Assembly (NCBI RefSeq): GCF_030272615.1
Contig: NC_081406.1
Coordinates: 240,238,422 to 240,302,421 of the forward strand
DNA: 64,000 bases
Source: Cryptomeria japonica
Taxonomy: Eukaryota; Streptophyta; Pinopsida; Cupressales; Cupressaceae
Reading direction: 5' to 3'
Numbering within the stretch: the stretch's first letter is position 1; every line of letters begins with the position of its first letter. This document shows positions 33,950 to 45,666 of this stretch, in pieces. The position numbers and the translations under genes were made by a program. The notes beneath the pieces are model-generated. The model was not told where the DNA came from, searched no databases, and saw nothing but the letters and a program-made list of their open reading frames with translations.

Positions 33950-36595
33950 GCATGTGGAAATGCAGACCCTGTTGTGATCAAAATGTTGCATGGAATTGCA
34001 ACCCAATTGAAAGTTGTTAAAATGACCTAGATAAGATGTCGACATATTGAAGATGTGAGAAGAGATGAAGAAGAAGAAGTGAAAACTAGAGAACAAGGAC
34101 CAAAAATGTAGCGGCAAATGAACCAGATGAAGAAATGTTTATAAGAGCATTGTCTAGAGAAAATACCGAACCAAATGTCAACCCACCGAATTATGATGAC
34201 AAGTTGGATTCAGATGAATTACTAGATTGGATTACAGAGATGGAAATGTATTTTGATTTTGAGGGCACAACTGAAGACAAGATGGTGAGAGATGCTTGCA
34301 CTAAGTTAAAAGGTGATTTGTCTCTTTGGTGGGACCATTTGCAGGTACATAGGCAGTGAAGAGGTCAAGAGAAGATTAAATTTTGGAAGCATATGGTTAG
34401 CAAGTTGAAATAGAAGTTCATCCGAGCTAGTTATCATGTGAATCTGTTTCAGAAGTTGCAAAACTTGAAGTAGAAGGAGTCTAGTGTGAAGGAGTATACT
34501 GAAGCATTCTACAAGTTGAATATCAGATCTAGACATACTAATCATGAGATCGAAGAAGTTGCTAGATACCTGAATGGGTTGTGGATCTCTATACAAGATG
34601 AACTGTCTAATCAAGTTGTAGAGTGTTTAGGAAGCTTATAAACATGTCCTGAAGGTGGAGCAGAAATTAAACAAAATACATAAGTAGAAGCAAAGAGGTA
34701 GAGGAGGAAGATTTCATGGAAGAAGCTATCCCAGAGGAAGAGAACCCTATACAAATCATAACAAAGACAAGGAAATGAGTAGAGATGGTAGTTCATACTA
34801 GAAGGACGATCGAAATTTTTACCAGAGAAGAGAACCTGATTGATATAGGAATGAGGATTATGGAAAAGATGACAAAAGATAGGATAAAAGAGTGTTTAGA
34901 GGAACCTACTTTAAGTGCAAGGAGAAGGACATCGTGCTTTTGAATGTAAGAAGGCAGAGAACACTGGAAGAGAAGCATTGGTAGAAGAAGACAATATTGG
35001 ATCAACTAATAAACTAGAAGATAGAAAATTGTTAGTGATGAGGAGAGATTTATGTCACACTGGAGAGGATGAAGAGCCCTCGAGAGGAGGAATTTTGTTC
35101 AAGACCAGATGTAAAGTATCTGATAAGTGTTATAAAATCATTATTGATAGTGGTAGTTCAGATAATCTTGTTTCACACGAGATGGTGAATAAGTTAAAGT
35201 TGGATAGATTGAAGCACCCTAAGACTTATAAGATAGCACAGATTTAGGATGATCATAAGATACTGGTAAGTGAGAAATGTTTGGTAAAATTGAAGATTGG
35301 ATCTTATCATGATGAATATTTATGTGATATTATGCCTATAGATATTTATCATATCTTGGTGGGTATACCTTGGTAGTATGATAGATAAGCAATACATGAT
35401 GGAATAAAGAACATATACACTATTGTTGCAAATGGGATGTGACAGACCTTGATACCCTTGGAAGAGCCTCTGAAGAGTAAAGTTTTTACAAATTCTAGGA
35501 TTTGTTTGGTGGATGGAAGGAAGTTCCTGGATGGGATGAGAAATGAGAATGTGTGTTTTTCCTTAGTTCCTAAAAAGACTGAAGATTCAGAGCATGAAGG
35601 GGAACAACCAGAAGAAATAAAGGAGTTGCTGACAGAGCATGGAGACATCATTTCAGATAATGTACTTGATGGATTGCCCCCTGTGAGGAGTATCACTCAT
35701 TGCATGAAGTTTATTTTCGAAGCTATTTTGCTTAATAAAGCAATACACTAGATGCCACCAACAAAGAACGAGGAGTTGAATAGACAAGTGCGAGAATTAT
35801 TGAGGAAAGGTTTGATCAGAGAAAGTTTGAGTCCTTTTACAGTGCCAACAATATTAGCACTTATAAAGAATGGAGAATGATGTGTACTAACACTGAAGAA
35901 ATAAATAAGATCAATATGAAGTACAGATTTCCTTTGCCTAGGATGAATGACATAATGGATTGTTTGAGTGGAGCCAAATACTACACAAAGATAGACTTGA
36001 AGAGTGGATACCATCAAATCAGAATCAAAGAAGGAGATGAGTGAGAACAACATTCAAGACAAATGAAGGACTATATGAGCGGTTGCAGATGCCTTTTGGA
36101 TTAACTAATGCACCGAGTACTTTCATGAGGTTGATGCATGAGGTATGAAAGAAATTATTGGGTAAGTTTGTTATTTTATATTTGGATGACATTTTGATAT
36201 TCCATAAGACCAAGGAAGAACATATGTTGCATTTGAGACACGTTTTGCAGAGGTTAAGAGAAGGGAAGTTGTTGATAAACATTAAGAAGTGTAGTTTCAT
36301 GAAGGAAGAGTTACTCTATTTAGGATTTTTGATATCTACAGATGGATTGAAGATGGATCTTGAGAAGGTAAGAGCAATTATTGAATAGCCTACACTGGAA
36401 AGCATTGGGGAGGTAAGATCATTTCATGGATTGGCTAGTTTCTACCAGAAGTTTATCAAAACTTTCAGTTCAGTTTGTAGCCCTATGATTGAGACAATGA
36501 GACGAGATACAAAGGATTTCAAGTGGACAACGAGAGCAAATAGGAGCTGCTTTGAAATGTTGAATTAGAAGGTGACAGAGCAACATGTGTTAGAT
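33950..36595 (+). mobile_element. Ty3/gypsy LTR retrotransposon fossil, 3'-truncated
   Basis: In order: gag (about 33950-34640, with DKLDSDELLDWITEMEMYF and LKGDLSLWWDHL), a basic linker with a damaged zinc-knuckle area, protease (IIDSGSSDNLVS near 35140), and reverse transcriptase ([13 protein letters not shown] near 35990; FVILYLDDILIF near 36170; LYLGFLIS). It ends in the RNase H-side connection (about 36370-36595). Integrase and both LTRs are missing. It is interrupted about ten times or more and is clearly old. The right end abuts an ORF-X fragment on the opposite strand, marking either a later insertion or a rearrangement. Confidence 0.9.
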
Positions 36596-36599
36596 TTAC

Positions 36600-37199
36600 C
36601 ATATTTAAGTTTATTTTCTCTCAGGCCTGCCTCAGCCAATGGTTTGAGCCTATTGATTTTTATGATTGCCACATCCAACTAAGAGAGAAGCCACTTGATG
36701 ACCATTTCCTATCTCTCCACATTCTCCTCTAGTTTTACAATCATTTCCTTAGTATCAGTGGGGGCCTTCTTACGGTTAGAGGTTTCCTAATTAGGGGGGA
36801 AGGGGGGCACCTAATCAGAAATGGTGGGAGACCATTGAAATTCTGAATCAGAAGAAGATTCATATTCCTCAACCTCCTTCTCTTTGTTAGACTCAAGAAC
36901 CTCCACTTTTGGGTTCCTTCTTCGCTATGGTTAAAATGGGCGGGGACAAGTTTGGGGTTGGAGGAAGAACCAATAGCTAAGGTAGATTTAGTCATAGGGC
37001 CCCTAGAGATCTCAATTACCAGATTTGCGTCCAAAAGGGGATTAGAGGGATTTGAAAGAGATCCACCTAAAGGGGTTATAGCAAGATGAAAATTGTATAT
37101 CCTAAGGATCAAACCCTGATGAATGGGCAGACAATTTGTAGGCATGGCTCTAGCAACAAATTGAGATCGAGACGAGAAAACCCATAAATAAAAGCTCAT
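36600..37199 (-). pseudogene. ORF-X fragment, copy C
   Basis: On the minus strand, a block near 37080-37199 contains SFYLWVFSS and LPIHQGLILRIYNF. It lines up with FYLLSSLELSI and LVLHEGLIFQIKDY of copy A, and with VIHEGLILLIMEY of copy B. Further down the same strand a Glu/Ser-rich linker (EVEEYESSSDSE) gives way to a Lys/Glu-rich helical part (IVKLEENVER). Order and spacing match the second half of ORF-X. RNase H and the conserved 3' end are not present here; the fragment stops at the gypsy fossil. Confidence 0.5.
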
Positions 37200-37249
37200 G
37201 CGGATTCCATACCTCTCAACATGGGATTGTTAAACTTCATAATTATTGT

Positions 37250-38400
37250 ACATTATATTTTATTAAATTTTACACTATCTTTTAAGTTAAAAACATGTGA
37301 TTGAAGAGAATGCTTTTAAGAATTGTCTATGTAGTATATGGAAATGCCATTGTATTTTAATTTTCTTCTATTTAGGATTTAATTAATTAATAAACAAGTT
37401 CAAAATTGCATGGACAATTCTTAAAGCTATCTCTTTAATCATGTGTTTTGAGCATAAGAGATCTTGTCTTCCTTAGATGCCTTTGCATACAAGTAGTATT
37501 TTTTTTTTCTTCTATTTTTTAATTAATTAATTAATAAACATGGTAGTTGCATGGTGTATTTTTTTAAAAAATCCTCTATTTTTTTATTATTTAAAATAAT
37601 TAATAAAAAGAGTTAATGGTCCATTTAAGATGGTACATGTGAAGGCATCTAAGAAAGACGAGATAGATTGCAATTTATCTTATCTTTGTTAGATGCCTTT
37701 TGTTTCGAGTTGTATTTTAATTTTCATCTAATTTTTAATTAGTTATATAAAACATTGTCTTGCGGTGTATTTTAATTTTCTTCTATTTTTTCACTAGTTA
37801 ACATAATTGATAAATAATGTCAATTGTGCATTTAAGATGGTGCATGAGGGCCAACGATGCATTTAAGAGGGTGCATGTGAAGGCATCTAAGGAAGATAAG
37901 ATCTAGAATACAATCTTTTATGCCCAAAACACATGATTAAAAAGATGGCTTTAAAAATTGTCTATTTAACATATGGAATGCAATGTTGACGGCGTTTATT
38001 TATTAATTAAAAACTACAACAAAATTAAAATACAGCTCTATTTTAATTTTCTTCTATTTTTAATTAATTAATAAACAAGGTCAATAGCCCATTGTGTTTT
38101 GATTTCTTCTACTTTTTAATAAATTAAAAAAATTAATAAACCGGGTCAATGTCGCATTTAAGATGGTGCATGTGAAGGCATCTAAGGAAGTCAGATAGAT
38201 TGCAATCTTCTATGCTGAAAACACATGATTATAGAGGCGAGTTTAAAAATTATCTATACAAATGTAACATGGACCTTATTTAAAATAGAAACTAAATTTT
38301 AATTTGCTTCTATTTTTTAATTAATTAATAAACAAACTTAACCCTGCAATCCATGTGCTCCATCTGAAGGCATCTAAGCAGGATACGTTCATCAGCATTC
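37250..38400. repeat. Array of direct and inverted repeat units upstream of the lectin-aerolysin gene
   Basis: A unit of roughly 200 bp recurs. It consists of an AT block (TTTTAATTTTCTTCTATT, TTAATTAATTAATAAAC), then CATTTAAGATGGTGCATG, GAAGGCATCTAAGGAAG, and AAAACACATGATTAAA with GGCTTTAAAAATTG. Forward copies of the GGCATCTAAG core lie near 37645, 37882, 38176 and 38370. An inverted copy lies at about 37413-37490 (CAATTCTTAAAGC, CCTTAGATGCC). Identity between copies is roughly 75-85% by eye. The array ends about 120 bp before the TATA box. Confidence 0.8.
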
Positions 38401-38474
38401 ATTGGCCTTACGAAAAAGGACAACAAACTGAGAGGCCCAAGAACACCGGAGAAATGGAGGACAAGTCACGCTTG

Positions 38475-38523
38475 CGTCACAGGGTCCGCGTATTTCACGG
38501 CTTCCTGATTAGCACTATAAATT
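38475..38523 (+). promoter_or_regulatory. Core promoter of the lectin-aerolysin gene
   Basis: CACTATAAATTG provides a TATA box at about 38516-38522, some 60 bp before the ATG. A CGTCA (TGACG-class) word lies at 38475-38479, next to a related GTCACG; in plants such words bind TGA-type bZIP factors linked to salicylate or jasmonate responses. Regulation by these is inference from the words alone. Confidence 0.55.
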
Positions 38524-38583
38524 GATGGGGATGGGCGTGGGTGGAGAGGTAAAATAAGATACTGGGAGCAGTGAATTGCAGCC

Positions 38584-39948
38584 ATGGTTTCTGAGCGTAT
38601 TCCTCAATTCGTAGCATTTAAGGGACCCAATAACAAGTATTTGGGGTATTCCAAAAATGGGGAATATAGTGGGCATTTGAAATTCTGTTATGATGATCTG
38701 ACGAGTCCATTTGTGAAGCACGAGATTGTGGAGGCAGGCAATGGTTACGCCCACATAAAATGCTGTTACAACAACAGATTCTGGGGGAACAGGGAAGACC
38801 TCGGCGGGATCGTTGCCGGTGAACACTCGCCCAACCATGATCTGTCCAGCCAGTCTTGTACTCTCTTTGACTTGTCATATGAAGATACAGCTTCCAACAA
38901 AGTGTCTCTCGGATTGCTGCAAAACAAATATGTTGTTTACAAGGAGCAAGGCGGAGATAGCGAGCTCGAGGGCTATCTGTTCGCTGGTGAGGATAAGGTA
39001 CACAAGAATGGGAGTTTTAAAATGTACGATGTGGGATCTACCGTTAAGCTACCCAAGTTCGTGGCTTTCAAAGGTTCTAATGGTCGGTTCCTGGGCCTTC
39101 ACGATGGGGTGATGCAGTTCTACTCTTCCGATCTGGGAGATGATTCTATAAGGCAGCAAGTGGAGGACATTGGCGATGGAAAAGTGAAAATAGTGAATTT
39201 GGACGTCGATTCCAAAAGGCATTGGATTGTTTATGACAACTGGCTTATGCTGGATTATGGTGGATATGAGCCCGCAGTCTTTCGCCCCATTCAAATAGAT
39301 GCTCAGAAGGTAGCTCTGAAATGTGTAGATCCTCCGAAGATTTGCCGATTGCTGACAGATAGCCGCGGAAGAGAGTGTTTCGGCGCTACCGCCACTTCGC
39401 TGGAAGCAGCTACATATCTAACTGTTGTGGAGACCGTGTTCTCGCGTCGGGTGCATTCTATCATATATGATTTGAACAGCGCTCACATTTATGATTTGGA
39501 GCCACTGGCTCTAGCGAAGGGCACCGCGGTCAACACGACAAGTCAGTCCGCCACTATGGAGATTGGTCTAGAATACACTGAGAGAAGGAAAAAGAGTTGG
39601 AGCAACTCCAACTCGTTCCAGACGGGCGTCTCCACCATATTCGATGCGGGAATCCCATTCGTAGGGAGTGTTGCAATTCAAGTGTCTGTTGAAGATACCT
39701 TCACTTGGGAGTGGGGAGGAGAAGAGGAACAGAGCACCACTATACCTACAAAGTACACTGCGGTGGTGGAGCCAGGCAAAACTGTGGAGGTTGTTCTTCA
39801 GGCTACCCGGGGCAAATGCGATGTCAAATTCTCCTACGTACAGGAAGACCTCCTTTCTACCGGTGAGAAAATTACGACCAGTTGTGAGGATGGCGTGTTC
39901 AAAGGCATTAACTATTTTGACATCCGTTTTATCTCCAAAGGATTGTAG
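38584..39948 (+). CDS. Amaranthin-like lectin fused to aerolysin-like domain, intact
   Basis: This is an intact, intronless 454-residue protein and the only clear host gene here. Residues about 7-148 and 156-280 are two amaranthin-type agglutinin domains (β-trefoil lectins); each opens with the same signature (FVAFKGPNNKYLGY at 9-22, FVAFKGSNGRFLGL at 159-172). Residues about 285-448 form an aerolysin-like β-rich module. Its Ser/Thr-rich alternating segment (about 335-375) corresponds to the part that forms the membrane hairpin in that family. No signal peptide is seen, so a cytosolic or nuclear protein is expected. The architecture is known from plants, for example wheat Hfr-2, which is induced by insect feeding; a defence role is inferred. 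The start is the first ATG after the TATA box, in good context (GCAGCCATGG). The gene is richer in GC than its flanks. Confidence 0.93.
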   Translation: MVSERIPQFVAFKGPNNKYLGYSKNGEYSGHLKFCYDDLTSPFVKHEIVEAGNGYAHIKCCYNNRFWGNREDLGGIVAGEHSPNHDLSSQSCTLFDLSYEDTASNKVSLGLLQNKYVVYKEQGGDSELEGYLFAGEDKVHKNGSFKMYDVGSTVKLPKFVAFKGSNGRFLGLHDGVMQFYSSDLGDDSIRQQVEDIGDGKVKIVNLDVDSKRHWIVYDNWLMLDYGGYEPAVFRPIQIDAQKVALKCVDPPKICRLLTDSRGRECFGATATSLEAATYLTVVETVFSRRVHSIIYDLNSAHIYDLEPLALAKGTAVNTTSQSATMEIGLEYTERRKKSWSNSNSFQTGVSTIFDAGIPFVGSVAIQVSVEDTFTWEWGGEEEQSTTIPTKYTAVVEPGKTVEVVLQATRGKCDVKFSYVQEDLLSTGEKITTSCEDGVFKGINYFDIRFISKGL

Positions 39949-40100
39949 ATTTTCAGACTCTAGTTACCCTTTCGTACACGCTGTTGTTTGTGTTGTTGTT
40001 TTTGCTTCTGATTTTTTTGTTCGCACGTATCGTATTCTATGCTTTGATTTTCTCTTGAACTGTAATAAGTGCGTGTGCATTTGGACACATATTGATTGGG
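39949..40100 (+). terminator. Probable 3' UTR and polyadenylation region of the lectin-aerolysin gene
   Basis: The stop codon is followed by T- and GT-rich sequence and an AATAAG word near 40064, a near match to plant polyadenylation signals. The exact cleavage site cannot be read from sequence. Confidence 0.4.
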
Positions 40101-40229
40101 CGTTGCGGCGATAGCAACGGCCTTCTAGACCATTACACCAAGTTTTAACATAAGATGTTAGTTATATTGTACCCCGCCACAATCCTACACTATATGTTGT
40201 GGATATCATTTTGTCAAGCCTAGACTATC

Positions 40230-40975
40230 TAGAAATCACTCAACTAGTCTTGTATTCACTGTGTGGCCTCAAGCCATAATTGTGAGGTCTATTTCAGTCT
40301 AGATATCATTTTGTTTTGTGCTACACGCCATCTTGCTTATTTATTTTTAGTTTAATAAGAAATCTCTCCAAACGGTGTTCTATTCACTATAAGGCTCTAA
40401 GCTATTATTGTGAGCTCTATTTCAGTCTGTCTATGCATTTTGTTTTATTTCGTATGCACCACTTTGTTTATAACTTTTAGTTTAATAAATCTGTTCCAAC
40501 TTACATTTAATAATTGTTCAGTTTAATTTTAGATCTCTGACTCAATTTTATCTACTACATATATGAAATTATTACTTCTAGAAGCATTTTTTTTGGGTCA
40601 TATCTCATGTAAAAAATGATATAAATTATCGTATTGTATGTGTTGTTTTAACATTGTTTAACTATCAAAGCAGACTGAGATTTAAATTCATAATGATTGA
40701 TGTGAAGATGATATTAATGATATTATAGACTATTCCACTGAGTATGTTTCAACATTAGATGTTATTTTGCACCCCATGACAATCATATCCTATATTTTTT
40801 GGATACCTTATCATTAAACCTAGAAATTTTAGGAGTCTCTCCAAGCACTCTCTTGTTCTAAGCTGTCATTGTGAGATCTAGTTTATTCTATGTGGTTGCA
40901 ATATATTTTATTTTTTGGCTACCAACCATCTTGTTTATTAGTTTTTAGTTTTATAAGACTGTACCAATGTCTAGT
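40230..40975 (+). repeat. Three imperfect direct repeats downstream of the lectin-aerolysin gene
   Basis: Units of about 130 bp lie near 40235-40360, 40362-40500 and 40835-40970. Each holds an AAGC(C/T)-ATTGTGAG(G/A/C)TCTA segment and ends with CATCTTG(C/T)TTAT and TTTTTAGTTTAATAAG-like sequence. They may be decayed copies of a local duplication. The sequence between and after them has no gene. Confidence 0.7.
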
Positions 40976-42499
40976 TAATAATTGACAACCATTCCTAACA
41001 ACTTCTAGTGTAATGTTTGAGCTTACACTCAAATATGCATAAACACATTAGAATAAATTGCAACTTTAGTGTATAGGGAAAATTGAACATTAGTGCAATA
41101 CCTTGATAGAGAGAGCTAATTTTATGTTTCCAACTAGACAATATTATCTCCACCCTAAAAGCATGCAAAATTTGGGAAAATATAAATGACAGATAGGGTA
41201 AATCACCCAATAAAATTGTATTCCATGAAAAGGGGCTAGGTCGAAAAGGCCTAAAGAAGTAATGTATGCAACTCCAATATTTTTAAAATCTGGTGTATAA
41301 CAAAAAATGGTTCTTGAGAGTCTCTAATCATCCAAAAATAGGAAATTGATAATTAAGAACTCTTAATGACATATATGACAGCCAAGTGGAAGACCTTAGT
41401 AAGAAATGTTGCATGCCAAATCAGCTAAATTAGGCTACACAATGGATGCCCAAATAATTTCAAACCATTAATGTCATGTTTTGAGAGAAGACTAGTGCTA
41501 TTACTGATGTTTTTATTGCAACACCATTAGGAGGTGAGGCATAAGAATCAATACCCTACGAGAGGTTTATAATTATATAATTCTTATTATGATATCATTT
41601 TTTATCATTTTACTAGGGATTGAAATACCCAAACTTAATTTTATGAACCATAAGGGAAGATATGACATTAACAACAACCTGGAAGGTCTCTTTATCTTCA
41701 TTAGATAATTGAAATTTCAAACAAGCGTTGAGCTAGGATACAAAATTCATAGTGGATCTATAATGGAGATCTAAAAGAGTTTTGATTCACATAACCCAAA
41801 GGGGCTTTAGATAGATAAAAATATTGACTTGATAAAATCAAAGACCACAAATTATATTGTTGGTTAATTGAGAAGCCATTGTGGAAGTCATTGGTATCCG
41901 AAAGAATCCAAAATCAAAGACTGGAAGTTAGATTGTTGGTTGATTGAAAATCCATTGTGAAAGTCACTAGTAGCCTAAATGATGTAGATTATTTCTCAAA
42001 TCTTGAAAATTAAAAACATATCCTTTGTATGACAGAGGAATTAAATACAAAATAGAACAAAGAGAAGCAAAAATGTCATAATTTGCATAGTCCAGAAAAA
42101 GTCTCCTTTCTGATATTCATTACTTTACAATAAAAAATTACAACTTAAAAAAAAAATAGATCATACATTACCAACAAATTTTATTTATTCAATAACCAAC
42201 CCCAAAGTTCCTCCTATGGAGATTACAATACAACTAGCTAATTAGCTGAAGAATCTATGCCTAATTTAATTCCTACTTATCCTCCCATTATCCTTCCAAT
42301 TCACTAAAAAGGCTTGTAAAGTAACTCAACCAACAAGTAACTCTAACCAAAACATGGGACAACTATTGACAAAGAAGACTGGTCAAAATAGATGGTTAAA
42401 CAAGTGGCTAAAACTTTAATTAAGCCCCCAAAAAATTAAAATAGTCACTCATAACTGAATGTGGATGGTTGTTAGACTAAGTGCTCCACATCATTCTCT
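40976..42499. other. Non-coding stretch with a small tandem duplication
   Basis: No gene seen. AAATCAAAGACCACAAATTA at 41835 and AAATCAAAGACTGGAAGTTA at 41911 begin two copies of a 76-bp tandem duplication, about 80% alike by eye. The remainder is AT-rich. Confidence 0.5.
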
Positions 42500-43917
42500 C
42501 CTTGTCGTGAAAATCTCAAATATTATAATCCTTATGTGTTTGGTTCAAAAGTTTAAAATTTTTTATACTAAAGCAAGTCAACCTTTGAGACCCAAGTGTT
42601 CTAGGAATTAGGTAGACCTTCCCACTTAACAAAATACAACTTATAAGATCTAGATTTGATAACCACCAATTTGGTATCTCGTACTCATTCAATCTACTCT
42701 CTTTTCTTCTTTGGCATGTGTTTGGTCCAATTGTGATTTTCTTTCTTATTTTCCTTGTCACAGGGTGCCACATATTTATTCCCTTTATCATTCACATCAA
42801 CCACCCACATGATCTTAGAGTCAATGAGGTCTTTGAATTCATATTTAAGAGTATGATGATATTGACAAAAGGTCTTCAGGATAAAAGAAGAAGGTAAAGG
42901 TTTGGAAATGTCTACAGATGGATGGACAAAATTTAAATGAAGTTGTTATTTTACAATTGAGTGACAAGAGAATGTAAGGACTCAAAAAGATATTTAAAGT
43001 ATAATTTCTTTAGTCTAGAAGAATAGTTCTTGCAATAATAGGAGGTGTTGTAGTTGCCAACTTGAGTTTCAATGTTATTAGAACAATAGGTGTTTATCTT
43101 AATTAAATTCTTATTTTGTTCCTTAAATGTTTGGTATATGTGAGAATTCTCAAATTTATCAATTAAACTCATAGAGAAGATACCTCACATTGGCTAATTG
43201 AAAGTTGATAATCATGAAGTGATGTCCACAAGTACGTGAATGAAGGAAATTTCATAAACACTATCTTATCTCTAGTTTGCAATTGTAAATTTGTGATAAA
43301 ATATCATTGTACACCAACATCATGAAGGTAATAAGAAACTTTGTGAGTACAAAGTTTAATATGTATCAATAAAATCCGTGACTTCCTCTTTCACACCTTG
43401 TTTACTATGCACCAAATTAGTGAATATTACTTGAAGTCTAAATTTTTATAATATTTTAAAAATCAACAAGACAAATGTGAAAAATAGTTAATTGAATTAC
43501 CAGATACAAAACAAAACAAATCAAGGCAATTTATTTCAAGGATCTAATTATTTTTTTGCAAGAAGAGAATCATTAGGAATAAAATTATTGCATAAAGTGG
43601 TAAATATGAACACTAGTGCTGGGATTATATTTCCCATCGCTTATGTTAGCTAACTGTTCAATATGATCAAATAGTTGGTTGGGATTACTTTTGACTTATG
43701 TTAGCTAACTGTTGTTTTTAGGAAGGAATATTTTGGAATGATTGTTTTATGATGGAATTAAAAGGTGAATTGGTTTGTAAGAAGTTGGAATGTCAAGTCT
43801 AATTAGAAGGGACGTTATGATAGGTTTGTAGAACATTGTGGTAAGTGCGAGGTCGAGAAGGTTGGTGGGTATTTTGGGAAACAAAACTGAGAATGGGGGG
43901 AGGTGGAATATAGGTAT
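42500..43917 (-). mobile_element. Older Ty3/gypsy gag fossil, part left of the insertion
   Basis: On the minus strand, segments resemble the gag of the element next door: VNDKGNKYV here against VNDKGNKSV at about 47530, and ACACCTTGTTTAC with ATGCA-type words near 43395 against the same words near 48148. It is heavily decayed, with many breaks. The part at 51563-52150 appears to be the other flank of the same element, split by the insertion at 43918-51562. Confidence 0.55.
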
Positions 43918-45113
43918 TGTAATATGGTGAAAAGTGATGAGGGGAGATCAAGTGGAAAGATTTACTCCCCTCAAATGAGGGATGAAAGTTTTACAAAGGA
44001 TTCCCTTCAACTTTTCACACACATTACATTTAAAACAAGGGTTGAATTAGCTAGATCCAATCCCAATGGAAAGAGTTTCAATACTGAATGAATTGTAGGG
44101 AATTTAGAATGTATTAGGAAAGTAGATTAACCCTCTTTTAAAATAGACAAGTTTAATTAAGCAAATTGAGACTAAGTGTAGAAATGACAAAGAAGCAATT
44201 ATATCTTGAGATAAAGATGCAGGATGAAGATGTGCACCTAGAATTAGCATTAGAATGTTGAGACAAAGCTTGCTTGCAAATCTAAGATAAAAGCCATAGG
44301 GACCGGGTTGAAGTTGCACTCGGTCTTCTGAAAAATCCGCATGTCGAAAATAGTTTCTCAGTCTCTAAAAATGAATCCTAAACCTGTAATTACTACTGCA
44401 CACTTGTAACCTACACACATAATAGAGAGGAAAATGTTGTTGGGATTGGGGGTTTGCCTTCAGCTCAAACCCCGTTTTGGAATCAACCAAGTGATTAAAA
44501 ATTGTTGCAAGTAAATAAAAGGAAATGTCTGAAGTAAAATCCACCTCAAGAATAGGATGTAATTGAAATGTTGATGAATTTTATTGAAAGGATATGTGAA
44601 ATAGGATGCCTTGAATGTTGATGGGAATCTACTCTTCAATGGTTTAATCCATGACTTGAATACAACACCTAACCTTGAAATGAGACTTGAAATGCTCAAT
44701 GTTTGAATTCATGCTTGAATGCTTATGGTCAACTTCGTTTATCAACTTAGTTTTGCTATTGAACTTTCCTTATGCAAATAGGAGGGGAAATGCTCCTTAT
44801 ATACTTGTCAATTAGGGGTATTTAGCTAATTTTTTTGTCTTAGCCTAACATAGGAACACTTTTCCTGCTCAATAATTGACAATCCCAATGCAAAGTTTGA
44901 TCAAAGGAGGTCCAAAATAGGGATGGGACAGGGGCGCCACACCCTTGTCCTTCCCTAATTTAGGACAAGTAGTGACAATAGGCAGTGCGTGGTGCAAGCT
45001 GTTGATTTTTTGAGCATGTCTTGGGTTTCTGATCAGGCTTAGGGATTCATCTGCTAATGTGAAGACCCAAATGTGGTCAAAAATTGCAAGGGTCACAATT
45101 TAATGACACTACA
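43918..45113 (-). repeat. Left (3') LTR of the gag-protease element
   Basis: TGTAATATGG to GACACTACA, 1,196 bp, with TGTA/TACA ends. It matches the right LTR along its length and is directly followed by the polypurine tract. Confidence 0.9.
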
Positions 45114-45622
45114 TTTAGCCCCCACTTTAGCGGGAGTATAAGCATATGCTAATACTACCGGTAAAGTACAAGGAAACAAGATTGAAAGACTTTTACCATG
45201 TCAAAGAGGCAAGATACATCAAGCCCCTAGTGGACTAAGGATCTTACAACTTTGATTGACAAAGTAAAAGGGAAGATCAAGAGACAAAACCATGACTGCA
45301 AGTAGTTTCCCTCACTATGAGTCATGACAAGAAATGATACCAAAAATTACAAAGAAAAGCCAACTTCACTAAGTAACTTTAAGTATCAAGAAGGAAAATA
45401 TGAGTGGAGTGTATGTCGCCATGTTAAAGCGACGACACACGCCTTATCGGGAGCGATTGCTTTAAGGTAGGATACACCTAGAAAGAAAGAGAGGGAGCAC
45501 ATTATCGCAAGGATTTACTCCCCAATCGATAAATAAACCCCAAGGATAATGAACACAAAACACAAAGAACAATTTGACTTTACTTTCCTCGAGGTCAGTA
45601 TGATATATGATAACTCATGTAT

Positions 45623-45625
<3 letters not shown>

Positions 45626-45662
<37 letters not shown>
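45626..45662. repeat. (AT)n microsatellite
   Basis: An uninterrupted AT dinucleotide run of about 36 bp inside the gag-protease element. Confidence 0.95.

Positions 45663-45666
<4 letters not shown>

Noticed and set aside
45626-45662. AT run as a regulatory or cruciform site
   Set aside because: A plain dinucleotide microsatellite within a dead element; no evidence of function.
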